Under the pieces are notes generated by a model, which did not search any database, was not told the origin of the DNA, and worked only from the letters and a program-made list of their open reading frames with translations. A stretch of DNA of 64,000 bases. It comes from Annona cherimola. Lineage: Eukaryota; Streptophyta; Magnoliopsida; Magnoliales; Annonaceae. The DNA lies in contig CM059975.1 of NCBI GenBank assembly GCA_030490835.1, positions 48,537,174 to 48,601,173 on the forward strand, written 5' to 3'. The stretch's first letter is position 1. Every line of letters starts with the position of its first letter. Positions 44,893 to 57,860 of this stretch are shown here, one piece after another. A program made the translations under genes and the position numbers.

Positions 44893-47800
44893 TATGGTGC
44901 CCCCAACCTGAGGTGTCACACAAAGCCTTACTCTAAGATCGTTTTTGAATGGAAAATATGAGTCAGGATTGTTGCCCTGATCACACGGCGGGTTCTTAAA
45001 TTAGATCTCATCCAAATTTTTTTCATTTTATTCCCTTTTCTCTTTATCATTTCATTTCTTTACATTTTACTCCATTCATCTTACAAGCAATGATACACTT
45101 GTAATTCATCACACTTAGCATTTTAAAATACCACTTGGTTCCCCGTTTATTCTTATATCAGTTCATAATCTCATCTCTTAGCAGTTGTCATCAACTACAC
45201 ATATGATTCATAAAATTCAACTTGCTCCCTTACATCATTGGTTTTATCAACCTGGCCATGCCATAATCACATGAAATACATTCATCATCAAATATTCGAC
45301 ATAAATACTTGGGTACGCACATTCTATCATCTATTCACCAGAATTTAGAACTATTAATAAGTTCACATACATTAACACACCTTAAACATTCCAATCATAC
45401 CATTCCATACTTGTAGCTAATCATCTTAGCACACACATTCATACCATCTTATACCTTTCCTCAAATTCTTAAGTTCTTTACCTCTTGAGCTTCCCTATAC
45501 CTATCTAAGGTTTGAGAAAACAAAATGTGAGTCGAAACTCAATAAGCAAGTATTTTATTTTTAGGCAAACATTTTCCTGTAAAACATTTTCATAAACATC
45601 TTTTTATATAAACCTTTTATATGCCACATTTGGGCATTTCAAGGCGACACATATGCATACAAACCCTTTTAGGTAATTCTTTTTGTTCTTAATTGGGCGT
45701 TTTTATGTCTCAAAACAGTCTTCACATAAACTTATTTTTCCAATGGGTATTTTTATGTCCTAAAAATATTTCCCATATAAACCTTTTTTTGGCAATGAAC
45801 ATTTTTATGTCCTAAAAATATTTCCTACATGAACTCTTTTTGGCAATAGACATTTTAATGTCCTAAAACTCTTCCCACATTATCTTTCTTGGCAATGGAC
45901 ATTTTTATGTCCTAAAATATTTTTTTGTAAATCATTTTTCATAACCCCATTTTGGGGCTTGTTTAAAACAAACAAGACATATGCATGTAATCCTTTTTCA
46001 TGAATGCATTTGCATAGAAATCATTTCATCTCAACCTTGATATTTTACACTTTTCGTGTAAAACACCCTATTTTTAGTGTAAACGTTTTTGTATAGGGGC
46101 TTATAATCCCATTTAGGGTAATCTTCTTGCATAAATATTTTCATATCCTAGTTTTTGGATTTTTCAAAAACAAAACATATGCAAATGCATTTCTTCCCAT
46201 CCAATAGTAACACTTACCAAGTGATCATTCCACCTTTTGGAAGAGAATTCATCATATAACAGCATGCTAGCCAGGCAGCCGCTCCTTGAACCTGCTCCCA
46301 TCCCAGGGAGGGCGTCGCTGGCTTCTTGCCTTCCCTTAGCGACTGGCTATGTGTATAGTGGGCCCCGGTCCATCTACGACCGTCTCTACAATTGATCTAT
46401 CCATTGTTCTGGTGCACCATATATCATCATATATTTCCATATGCTAGTATGATTTGATCAAACATCACAGACCGCAGTCCGTGTCTTTTTTAGCAACTTG
46501 TAAAGTGACCTCACCCACTTTAAACATATTTCATAAATATCATTTGAATTCTAGTTTTAGGATGACCACCCTTATATAATTTTAGAAATATTTAATTAAA
46601 ACATTTTGATAAGCATTTGTAATGTTTGAGAAAATGATCTTTCTAAAAGTGTTGCTTGTAATAAGCCTTAAAATCATCATGATAAAAGGATTTCGAAGCA
46701 TTTCAATATTCATGAAGAGAAACTTTTCTCACTAGTATTTTTTTTTATTTCCATTTCCATTTCGGGGCTTTTGGTAAGCAAAGGTTATGCAATTACATCA
46801 TCTTCATTTATCCATCATAGCATCAGATACTTGTCCACGTATCATCTTTGTCATTATTACGTAAAGAAGAGCTTGCATACTCTTTGAATACTATTTTAGC
46901 AAATAAAAAATCAATTTATTTTGTTCGATTAACTTATCGCTCTTTAGAAACACCCGTATAAACATTTTCAAGCTATTTTCAAAGTATTTCCATATTTAAA
47001 GGAAATCAAACTTTTCTAATAAACCATTTCAAACAAATGGACCGTTTTCCAATCATCATTTATTTTCAAGTGTTATGTCAAGAAGTAAAAAATTTCTATA
47101 AATCAAACCCCTTTTCCTTTTCTTTCATAAACGCACTTGCTTTTCACAAATTCTATGGGAGTAAAATTGAAAAACTCGTTTGCAAGTATTTCTTTGTGGA
47201 AAGATCAAAACTCCATTTTTTCTTCATAAAATCCTTTAGAAATAGCATCTTAAAGAACTTGCTTACTTATAAGCAATTCTTAAAATCATCAATGTAAAGC
47301 ATTTCCATTCTTTATAACACTTTAGATAATATAAATATTTTAAGGAGTGTTGCTTGCTTACAATGAAGCAATTTTGGGGCATTTTATTTAAGTCATAATT
47401 TTCAAAACTCGTGCTTGCTCACTTTTAAGAATTTCTTAAAAGCATCAATATAAACACTTTCAATCATTTCAACACTTTGAGATGAAATCAATAATTTCAA
47501 AAGTTTGCTTGCTTACCTATGATAGCTTTAATCCCCTTCTTTCATCCTTTTCTCTGCCTTTACCGAAATAAATGAAAATGACATTTTATTTATATACATA
47601 GAAATTCAAATGCTTGCATCCCTTAGGGTTTTCCAACGAATCTACATGAATTTACATCACTTAATCCAGTTTTCTTTCAAGTTGGGTGTCAACTTTCCCA
47701 ATTCACACATTGGTGTGACTTATGGTTCACTTGTAACCATTCCTTTCATTTTAACACCCTTATTTAGGGTAACTTTTTAAAGCAATTATAACCATTAAAT

Positions 47801-49842
47801 TTAACTCAACATATGAAAGCTTATCACTTCCCATTTATTATTTGACACCCATTCTTTAGATTCTTCACATTGATGCTTATTCAAGGCACCTATTTATGAG
47901 TTAGGGCTACTAGTTTCAATCTCGAATTTTTGAGATTTTATAATTTTCTCAAAACAGCCCTCTTTTTTCATTTTGCCATGTTTTCCTTTCATTTTTTCAC
48001 TTAGACTAATTATACATGGTCATTCTCCTTTCTTGCCATCCATACCTTTCATGTTCACTCCTTTAATCACACATATATTATGTGTTAAGAAAGTTCATAT
48101 AAAACAGAAACTTTTCCTCTTCATTTGGCTTAGTTTAAGCACTTTTTTGCACATTAGTCATGGTATAATGATAGAATCAAAGTTCCCCAATTAAGTTTTC
48201 CAAAACAAAAACTTTTCTCCCTCTTTTCTCCACCTTGGATGTCCCCATTATATGCGAACTATAAACAGATTTTTACATTTTTATTTTCATCCCTTTGGAC
48301 ATCCGATCTTGCTCCATATTTAGGGTATTTTACCCTTATGATTATCCATATAACTTGTTGTTCAAGTCATGCATCATTTCCACCCTAAATGAATGAAAAT
48401 TTCACCTAGTTATTAAACCAAAGTTTCACCCAACTAAGGTTCATCAAACAAGCTTGGTTTGACATAAATTAAACATGGGAATAATTCACATAATCCGTAC
48501 ATGATAAATGATTAAAACAGTAACATTAAATCTGAAATTAATAAAATTTCAGCATGGTCGTCATGTTGGAAACAACTCTAGGTCATGCATATCATTTGCT
48601 TGATGCTTGAATTGAATCTCTCAACTCCTTTAACATTTAATATTGTATCAAGGGCTTCTTAAATCATCACTTAGCATTCATAAGAAATCAAATTATGAAT
48701 CATCATTTGAGTTAGAAAATTGAGCAATTATCAAAACCAAACTTAGTTTAAACACCTACTTGATGATGTGTAGTTTACCACCTCTTGCTCGACTTGTTTG
48801 CTCCTCTTTCTTCCTTTATTTTCCTCCTCTTTTCTTCTCATTTCCTTCCTCTCCTTGGAAATCCCAGCTGCACGTCCTTTTTCTTTTTTTAAAATTTTTT
48901 TTTGCCCAAAATGGACGGCAAAGTTGTCCACCAAATGAACGTGCAAGGTTGTCCCTTCCTCTCCTTGATTTTCATTTTTTTCCTCTTCCTTTCTTGCTGC
49001 TCAAGAATACTTTTTGGAACCTCCCTCTTTCAGTCCCATTTCATGTTAATTTCATGGATTTTTATTAATTAAAAATCTGCCCAATCACTTAGCCTTGCTA
49101 CACGTAGAGTGGAAGTTGCAAAAGTCAAGTTTAGCACCTTTCATTTCTCTCAACAAATCCTTGTTTAACACATGTCCCATTTTCTTTTCAAAAGTCAACT
49201 TTTTATTTATTCTGTTGACTTTAAATTTTGCTCAACAAATCCTACATTGACATGTGTCAATTGTCACTTTTGTTTCATTAAGGGCATGTCACTTTTCATA
49301 AGCAAAAGTCAAACGGTTTTAACCCTAAGTGATTAAGCATTTTCGTATGTATTTTAAATTAATCAAATCCATCCTTGTGATAGGCCATCTTTATTCAGCC
49401 CTTCATAAAAATTTTCATCTCAAAATGTTCATCCTAGATTAAAATATGAGAATTTGAAAATATCATATGGAATTTGATAAAATTAAATCATTATAATCAA
49501 AATCAAATCATGATTAACGTAATCCATTCTATTCATGAGATAGAACATGTCAACATGTGCTTACCTTTCAAATTTCTTATCGATCCGCTTTACGTGTGTT
49601 AAGTTATGAATTTTCAAACAATAACCTAATTTATCTCATCATTATCTTCAACTTAATCATAATTAGTGGAATATTTAGCCATGTCACATCATCATTTCCA
49701 TACCTCCTTTTGTCTTTTTATGTACACTAATCCATATTGGGCAAAAGTGATTAACTTAGCCACCTCGCTTAGTGATTTGCCCTATTCTCATTCATCCATT
49801 CAATGCACACATTAATAACCCTTGAATACCTAGGTTACTAAT
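44893..49842 (-). repeat. H 5' LTR (about 4.95 kb), outer end truncated
   Basis: Begins TATGGTGCCCCCAACC (TG changed to TA) next to the primer site, with the motif GATTGTTGCCCTGATCAC at about 44968-44985 shared with E1, E2 and E3. From 47760 it parallels the 3' LTR at 10248-12300. It breaks at about 49842 (CCTAGGTTAC), about 40 bp short of the expected TATCACA terminus, and joins a gypsy integrase. No ORF of note in the LTR. Its length is at the upper end for chromovirus LTRs, so an unseen old insertion is possible. Confidence 0.7.
45660..45915. repeat. Five tandem units of about 50 bp in the H LTR
   Basis: The core TTTTTATGTCCTAAAA recurs at 45701, 45751, 45803, 45854 and 45903 (spacing 49-52 bp) with intervening GGCAATGGACA-like words. 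The repeat is degenerate, so it is old. Confidence 0.8.
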
Positions 49843-50990
49843 ACAAGATGTTGACTGGTCTCTCCTCTTAATTCAAATGATCTTGAATTAGCAAATTTTC
49901 TGCTATCAGGACATGGGTGAGGTCTGGGATATATTTTGTGACCATGGAAATATAAAATACGTTGTGCACTAAGGCTAAGGCCGGGGGTAAGGCTATCTTG
50001 TAGGACAGTTTTCCAACTTTCTCTAGTACTGCAAATGACCTTATATACCTGGGATTCAGTTTACTCCTTTTTCCAAACTTTGTAACTCCTTTAAATGGCA
50101 TTACCTTTATAAACACGTGCTTGCAAACTTGAATATTCAAATCTCTTCTCTTACAATTGGTGTAACTCTTTTGCCAACTCTGGGCTGTGAGTATACACTG
50201 ACATATCACTTGCACTTTGTCTACCATTCATTTGGACAAGTCCGGGGCTAACTTTCTCTCTCCAACTTCATCCTAGTTCAATAGGGTTCGACATCTACGC
50301 CCATATAACGCATCAAAAGGGGCCATCTGAATACTGGCTTGATAGCTATTGTTGTAGGCAAACTCAGCATGGATACATATTCATCCCATGATCCTCTGAA
50401 TTCCATTGTGCACATCCGGAGCATATACTCAATAATTTGATTCGCTCACTCTGTTTGCCCATCCGTCTGGGCATAAAATATAGTGCTAAACTTGAGCTAT
50501 GTGCATAGGGTTTGGTGCAAACATTTCTAAAATTAAGATGTAAAAGTCGTATCTCGATCAGATACTATTGACTTCGGCAATCCATGGAGATGTACAATCT
50601 CCTTATAATATACTTTGGCAACCTTCGATAATCGATCTACTATTACCCATATAGAGTCATTTTCAGCCTATGTTTTAGGTAACCCTTCGATAAAATCCAT
50701 TGTAATATCATCCCATTTCCACTCAAGAACTTTAAGTGATTCTAGTTTACCGAGTGTTCACTGATGATCTGCCTTCACCTTTTGACATGTCAAACACTTA
50801 GCTACATATTCATCGATTTTTCTTTTCATATTGTTCTACCAATATCTTTTCTTGAGATCCTGATACATCTTCGTACTTCCTAGGTGTATAAAAAATGGAG
50901 AAAAAACGCTTCCTTTAATATTTGCTCTTTCAAATCGGCTAAATTAGGTACGCAAAAGCAACTTTTGTACTGATACATACTGTGATACCC
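49843..50990 (-). pseudogene. Gypsy integrase fragment (chromovirus type)
   Basis: Minus strand. The zinc domain (H2C2) around 50890-50780 reads STKMYQDLKKRYW and KCLTCQKVKADHQ. The core has catalytic Asp in DDITMDFIEGLPKT (about 50700), Asp in [11 protein letters not shown] (about 50555) and Glu in the PDGWANRV/QTDGQTE-like region near 50460. The C-terminal domain is 50227-49868, with PFKGVTKFGKRSKLNPRYI and VHNVFYISMVTKYIPDLTHV. Stops and shifts throughout. A plus-strand LTR cuts its N-terminal side at 50991, and the 3' end joins the H 5' LTR with no polypurine tract. Confidence 0.88.
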
Positions 50991-52800
50991 AGACCCAAGT
51001 AGGGCTCATACATGTGCATTTGGCATATAAATATGACACATGTATTATTTAAATGATTTATGAATGATTTTAAAGATTTGATGAATTATTACAATTAGGG
51101 CTAATGATTAAAGATTGTGATTGAATTAATCACCAAGGCCCAATGTGGGTTAATACGACCAAGGTAGCTTAATAAGAATTAGAAGATGTCAATGGTAATG
51201 AATAATTAATTTATTTTTTATGATTTAATTAATAGTGGTTTTGATGATAATTATGGAATTAAGTTGAAAAATGCTAGAAAATTCATAACTTGGCGCCTAT
51301 AAGGCGGATTGAGATGAAATTTGAAAGTAAGCACATGATTATGTGCCCAATCTTATGGATGGATTGGATTATGAAAATTATGATGGGATTAGTGTGATAA
51401 TTATTTATTTTTATCCTAAATCCAAAAGTTAATTTCAAATGACTATAACTTGAGATAGAAAAGTTGTTTTGAGATGAAATTTGAGACGAATGGATAAAAC
51501 TATATGGTGAATATTATGGAAGGGTTGGATTAAGTTAATTATTATAATAACATGCTTAATCACATAGGGACGAATAACTTTGACTTTAGGCTCCATAAAG
51601 TAACATGCATTTATGAAAAAGCAAGAGACTTAATGGCATGAGTTATGGCAAATGAGAGGTGTCAAAAAGGGTGATTTTGGCTTAATTTTTATGGATTATT
51701 TAAATTACAAAATCCTTGAAAAGTCAAGTGGATTAAATGTTGGTTTAAGAGGCTAAGGGCTAGCCTCAAAGAGGCATAGAGATGTGGCACATGCATGGAC
51801 GTCCAAGGGCCCTCTTGATTGGATTTGTGAATTTTTTTTAAATACAAAATTTGCACCTAAGATACCTAGGAAGCTAAGGTGAATAAATGTCATGAGACCA
51901 AGTGATTAATGCAAGACTTAAGGAGCTAAGAGGAGTAGCTCAAGAGGTATGGAGAGGTGGCATGGTGTGGACGTCCAAGGGGTCTTCCCCTTTGATTTTC
52001 TGATTTTTTTTAATATGCTAAATAAGCATCCAAGTTACCTATGCACCTAGGGTAAGTAATGAACATTTAATTGAAGTAGAAATTGTGGCACAAAATGCCA
52101 AAAAAGGAGGCTGCATGGACGGTTCCAATAATGGACAGCTATATAGCTCTTTAATGAGCTTGATTTGATGAATTTTTACTTATGATAATTACCCATTTTA
52201 CTTGGATGTGAATGTGTCATGTCAACAAGGGATAAGTATGCTTTAATTTACCCTCAAATGATGTGGCAAGTGGACCCCAAAAAAATCAGATTTATACACA
52301 TGAAAGGGGGCATGCTTGGACGTTCCTAGAAGGTGAGTTAGAGAGAGAAAATTCTCTCCAAATCAAGAGCAGTTGCTGGACGTCCCGAATTCAGCAAGGG
52401 AGAAGGGAGGAAAAGGAAGAAAAAGAAGAAGAAAAAAGAGGAAAAGAAGGAAGGAAAGAAGGGAATACAAGTTGGGAAAGTTGGAACCAAGTTTGCTTAG
52501 ATTTAAGTAAGTATAAGTTGAGTTTTTGAATCATTTAAACCCAAGTTTCTTCCCTCTAATTATGGGTCATGAATATGATTTATAAAGAACCCTTAAGGGA
52601 TGATTTATGATGCCCTTAATTAGGGTATTGAATAAGGATTGAATGGTATGAATGAAATCAAGGGTTCAAGAGGGTGAAATTGAAGGCTAGGGTTGTTTAT
52701 GAGTGAATAACGTATCTTGAACTTTCTTAAATCCACATGATAAGTTTCTGTTTTGATTAAATATCATGATTAGAATAAGATTCTTGTTCTTATCAATTAT
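50991..52800 (+). mobile_element. H-type LTR fragment, plus strand
   Basis: Starts TGTGATACCCAGACCCAAG, the LTR start expected for H, and runs antiparallel to 8053-10247: CCTATAAGGCGGATTGAGATG near 51294 matches the complement of 9951-9970, and the purine-rich tract at 52385-52460 matches the pyrimidine tract at 8885-8960. It interrupts the integrase, so it inserted after the integrase copy did. The far end is lost near the MITE. A 88-codon purine-tract frame at 52263-52529 is low complexity. Confidence 0.7.
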
Positions 52801-53080
52801 GGGTGTTTTTGGTAATGAATAAAACTTTTGCTGAAAAGTTTTTGAGAGTAAAAGTTGTCAAATGATGTGATATGATAGGGATATTGATGAGTAGTAAAGA
52901 GGATAAAGTTAAAATAGATAGGTTAGTTATGTGGATAGTTGTGTAGAAATAATTGAAAAGTAGGGTAGTTGTATAGGAAAGTGTGAAAAATAATTAAAAA
53001 ATATGATAGTTGTAGAGAGTGAAAAATTTTAAATTGAAAAGTTTTAACTTGACATTTTTTATCAATTGCCAAACATACCT
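52801..53080. mobile_element. MITE copy 2 (280 bp)
   Basis: Same family as 29963-30254 in opposite internal orientation. Ends GGGTGTTTTTGGTAAT and ATTGCCAAACATACCT are imperfect inverted repeats; TAT flanks both sides (52798-52800, 53081-53083). Its ends are more diverged than those of copy 1. Confidence 0.7.
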
Positions 53081-53317
53081 TATATATGTTGATTTGGGCA
53101 TCAGCTATGGATTTTAGAAAGGGTGGAACTCCAGCACAATCCAACAAATAAACAACTTCGAATGAGTTGGCGCCCAGGCGCCACTTCATCATCATGCAGA
53201 CAAGTCCATAAGGGTTTTTGAGGTCACATGACACAATAGCTTTCAGGGAGTTGGCGCCTAGGCGCCAGCTTAGGGTACCCAGGCACCAATACATGATCAC
53301 AAGTGTTCTAGGAGAGC
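53081..53317. other. Unassigned spacer with GGCGCC palindromes
   Basis: Contains GGCGCCCAGGCGCC (53169-53182) and GGCGCCTAGGCGCC (53253-53266), the same words as in the C LTR. The surrounding sequence does not align with C that I can see. It may be a fragment of a related gypsy LTR. No gene. Confidence 0.4.
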
Positions 53318-55964
53318 TGTGGTGCTCCGAACCGAGCCGTGCCTAGAAGCCTTACTCCGAGATCTTGTCGATTGGTAAATGTGAGTCAGGATTGTTGCCC
53401 TGATCACGCGGCGGGTTCTTAATTGGATCTCGTCTAAATTTTTTTCCTTTCTTTTTCTTTTCCTTCATCACATAAACATACATTCATCATCATTCATTAT
53501 GGGCTTATCCATATCATCATAAAATCATTCATATCTTATTTTTATTGAAATAATTCACATAAGTACAATCATGTTTGTAATATCCATAAAACATGATTAT
53601 CATACATTTGTCCCTTTGGACGCATACATAGAACTGCAATTACATTTGCAGGTCATTTCTACCTGGCATCCTTTATGAGTCAGTTCCATAGCATGTTTGT
53701 CATTTTAAAAACACATATGAGTAGTAATACTCAGTAAGCAAGCCTTTTTCTTTGGCAAGTAAACATTTTCCTTTCATTCAAATGCATTTCTCCCCATTTG
53801 GTAGGAGACACTTACCAAGTGATCAATTACCAATGGGACAGAAACCTTTTCATGCATTTTATGAAAATGCAATGCATTCATTCATTCATGACTTTCTTTG
53901 TGCCTCTAACCTCTGGGAGGAAGCCGCCGGCACACAACCCTTGTGACTTGGCAATAGTGAAGGGGGACCCTCTAATCTGCTTACTACCTCCACCAAAGTC
54001 TCTTCCTTGTGCACCATGTTCATACATATGCCGGCATGACATGCTCCATAAAACTTGATAAATCATTAGAAAGTAATTTAACAAGCAGTTAGCAATCATT
54101 TCAGGTAAAGCATTATAGGAATGGTCATCCTTAAATATAATTCATAAAACACGTAAGCAAACAATTTGCAATCATTTGGAAATATTTTAGAAAGCATATA
54201 GCTTGCTTACCTCCTCAGTATGTGTCCTCTACCTTTTCCTATACAAGGAAAAATGATATTTTATCTGTATCATTCCATGTCTTAGATTGCTTTTCATGCA
54301 TCATTCATTACCTCTTTTCTATAGAGGTTAATTTTATAAAGATATTTGGTCATTACCTCCTTATATGGATTTTTATCCATAAATCCTTTAAAAATTTCAT
54401 CTATATATCCTCATAAAATATAAAACTAAATCTCCATTTTTCCTAAAATTACGCTATTTACTGTGTTCATAGTTACTGTTCACGTCACTGTACACGGTAC
54501 TGTTCACCCGAAGTTATTGTTCCTAGCTACGTGGGTTAATGTTCATGGGTTCCAAAAATTGATATTTTCAAAAAATAAAAAATACCATGTCGTAGCTTAT
54601 GCTTAGTATATCATGAAAAAAATTCATTCATTTTTGAATTTATCATCATTAACTTGGCTAAATAAATTATTTTCTCCATATACTAAAAATCAACATAAAT
54701 TCACTTAAGCATAATCCTTAATTCCAAAAATTATGAAATTAATATATCATCATTCCAATATCATATTTATCATATTCATTCATCCCAAATCATCATTTAT
54801 AAATTTTGGAGCATTATTTACACATATCATATGCTATCTTCCCAAATGCTCTATCTTTGCTCCAAATTTTTGATGTTTTTGCGTAATTCCAATTAAGCAT
54901 TATAATTTTACTTATTTTCTCATACTTAGCCATTATCTAAGCATGGTTTTACCCTACTTAACACCCAAAAGAAATTTTAGAAGAAATCACTTACCCGACG
55001 TGGAGATATCCCTCTTTTTCTCACACTTTCTCTCTCTAACTTTCTCCTCTTCTTTCTCCTCAAGGCTAAAACCTGGTGGGTGTGAAAAATGCTCAAATGG
55101 AGCTGAGTTTACTGTGCTTTGGACGTCGCCCCCTTGGCTCCTATTTATAGGGCTTGATTTTTCATAAAATTGGATTTTACCACCATTGCTTGAGGTGTTA
55201 AATTGCAAACGTGTTTTTTTCTAATTTTAAAAGGTGCATGGAGCCTTGTGCAGCCCACCATACAGCTGCTCCAGCCCCCTATAGAAGCCCTATTTTCATG
55301 ATTTTTTGATTTTTAAAATTATTTAATTTAGGCTAATTAAATCTTAACCATTGATCTTGGATGAGGATGAATTTTGAGCCGTTGGATTTGGCTCCATTTT
55401 CCACAGCCCCTGCACGTCCAGCCACCCTTGCAGATTTTCATTTAATGTTTTTATTTTTAATTATTTAATTTTATTAGAAAGTCAATAGTGGAATTAATGA
55501 AAAGTTAAGCTACTTTTTAATCTCCATTTGACGTTCTATCTTGACCATTGATTCGTGATTTTCATCACGTCTTAAACCATTCATCGTGTCAATCATAGAT
55601 TTTTAACCATCCATAAAAATTTTCATCTCAATCCTACGTCCCGATTGCAAGTTATGAATTTTTTTTCAATTTTTCACTAAAATCTGAAATTCCATTAAAA
55701 TATAAAAAAGAATTGCTATTTTGTCCTGTAGTGATTAAATCTCCTTTTTGTCTTTTTGTGATTAGGTTAATCCAAGTGATTAACTCTTAATCACGTGTCT
55801 TAATCCTAGGGTTACTATTCACATGCACTATTCATCCGGATTTCATAAATAATTATTTTAACCTCTATTTCCACATAATTTCATACTCATAAATGTACAT
55901 TTTTCAAATATATTACCTAGGGTTTACAACCCTAGGGTTTTAAATATGTGTCTAAGATCGGGGT
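53318..55964 (-). mobile_element. E3, E-type LTR interrupted by copia G
   Basis: Starts TGTGGTGCTCCGAACC and parallels the complement of E2 throughout: GATTGTTGCCCTGATCAC at 53390-53407, CCGCCGGCACACAACCC near 53924, GTAACT/GTTCA words at 54462-54545, pyrimidine run with TCTCTCTAACTTTCTCC near 55030. It stops at GATCGGGGT (55964), seven bases short of the terminal TTCACA, where copia G begins. The rest should lie beyond the right window edge. No ORF of note. Confidence 0.8.
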
Positions 55965-57545
55965 TGTTGGTCCCGAGTTTGATGGCAAAACCCAAGAGGG
56001 GAGGGGTGAATTGCGTAATTTAAAATTTACAACTTAAACAAAAGCTTTACCCCAGATTAATCTAGTCCCCTTTGTGAAGAAATGAAATGGAAAGCAATAT
56101 AATGTAGAGAGCAGATAAATAAATCAAACACACAAGATTTTTTTAGTGGTTCGGGCAACCTCCCTACTCCACTCTTCCAAGCTCACACTCCTTGTGACTT
56201 GGGTTCCACTATTGTATTCTCTCAATACAATTAGAGTCACTGCTCTCTTCTAGATTCTAGCTCTAGGGGGCATCAACAAATTACAGCACAAGTAGGTGAT
56301 GAGTTACACTCCAATCACACACTACTTTGCTTACACTTGATCTTAGTTCCTCAAACTAAATCAAGTTCAACACAAACAAATGAAACAATAAGAAAACTAC
56401 ACTTTACAGTTGTGTAGTAGCAGTTTTGGCGCAGAGAAGAACTTGTTGTAATGGCTTTGAAGATTCTGAAATATAGCTCTTGCAACTTGAAGTGAAGTTC
56501 TTCCTCCTTGAATGGCTTGATCTCTTTAGAGCTCTTGAATATAGTAGTTATGCACACTTAATGATTCTCAGCTACTTCCCTCGTCCACCATGAATGCTAT
56601 TTATAATTTTGGAGGGAATCCGAACGTTAGAAGGTAGGTGGCGCGCATTTAATGCGCCAACGTTCGAATAAATTCCGACCGTTGCGACCCAAGTCGCATG
56701 TGGAGTCGACTTGGTCTGCGACTTGGCTTCCAAGTCGCACCTGGAGTCGACCTCGTGTGCGACTCCAGTTCTTCAGATTTCCAAGTCCGAGTCTGGGTCA
56801 ACTTGGCCTTCAGTCCTCAACTCAAGTCGATCCTGGAGTCGACTTGGGTTGCGACTTGGCGTGGTCTTTTGCAAGAACACCTTGATCTTCTTGAACTGGT
56901 TTGAACTTTGTTAAATTGGTCTTCATGACTTGGATATTGCTTCATTTGGAATAAGCTTGAAGATTAGCTTAGGACTTGATAGACTTGATTTGAACTTTGA
57001 ATATGAATCTTAGCTTTTGATCTTCAAGAAACTTCAGTTGCTTTTTGAGAATGAACTTTGCATCTTATTTGGATTTGATAAATTCCAAATGGATCCTTGG
57101 AATAAGATTGAAACTTCAATCTTCAAGTCTGAACTCCTCAAGTCGAAGTTGGAGTCGACCTCATCTGCGACTTCGCCCAAGTCACACCTGGAGTCGACTT
57201 CGCCTGCGACTTCGTCATGTCCGTTTCCACTTTTTCAACTCTGGATGCTTGAAGTCGATGCTGGAGTCGACTTCGTCTGCGACTTGGTTTCCTAAGTCGC
57301 ACCTGGAGTCGACTTGGCCTGCGACTTCACTTGTTCTTCTCCCCTTTTCAGCTCTGGACAGATTTGACTTCTTGAAGTCGATCTTGGAGTCGACTTGGTA
57401 TACGACTTGACTTCCATACTTGATTTTCTTCAAATGAATATTCCTTAAACATTTCCACAAACTTGTTAGTAGCCAAGACTTACTCAAATTTAGTTTGTTA
57501 ATCATCAAAACATAGATTTAGCTAGTTTTCCAGATATTTCCAACA
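55965..57545 (-). repeat. Copia G 3' LTR, with promoter
   Basis: 1581 bp, TGTTGGTCCCGAG to TTCCAACA. Promoter (minus): TATA-like at 56598-56607 (ATTATAAATA). Upstream is the dyad with outer arms CGAACGTT (56621-56628) and AACGTTCG (56659-56666) around GCGCATTTAATGCGC. AGTCGACTT clusters at 56690-56860 and 57135-57415. Confidence 0.92.
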
Positions 57546-57860
57546 ATCTCCCCCTTTTTGATGATTGACAAAACCGATTTGAGTGTATACCTTTCAATTG
57601 CTTAAAATATCATGTTCATTATGCATTTTGAAATCATACTTAAACTCATGCAATCATTTAACATATGCTCATGCAATCCTTCAATATTTAACACACATTC
57701 AAACTCTTCTCCCCAATCATATCCTACTCTTTTCTCCTTAAGCATAATCATAAGGATCTCAAATCCTCAAATCCTATTCTTCTCCCCCTTTTTGTCAATA
57801 AATCAAAAAGATTATAGGGTAAGGAAAGAGATAGGTGGGGTTGCTCCCCCTAAATTTATG
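57546..57860 (-). other. Copia G polypurine tracts
   Basis: Minus-strand AAAAAGGGGGAGA at about 57547-57559 beside the LTR and again at about 57780-57793, plus TAGGGGGAGCAACCCC near 57840. Same triple arrangement as copia B. No additional ORF. Confidence 0.82.

Noticed and set aside
52263..52529. 88-codon plus-strand frame rich in Glu and Lys
   Set aside because: Arises from the purine-rich tract of the H-type LTR; the same tract in other copies is not open.
56652..56914. Overlapping 67-77 codon frames in the G LTR, repeated at 63535-63797
   Set aside because: Identical because the LTRs are identical; three overlapping frames and no protein motif.
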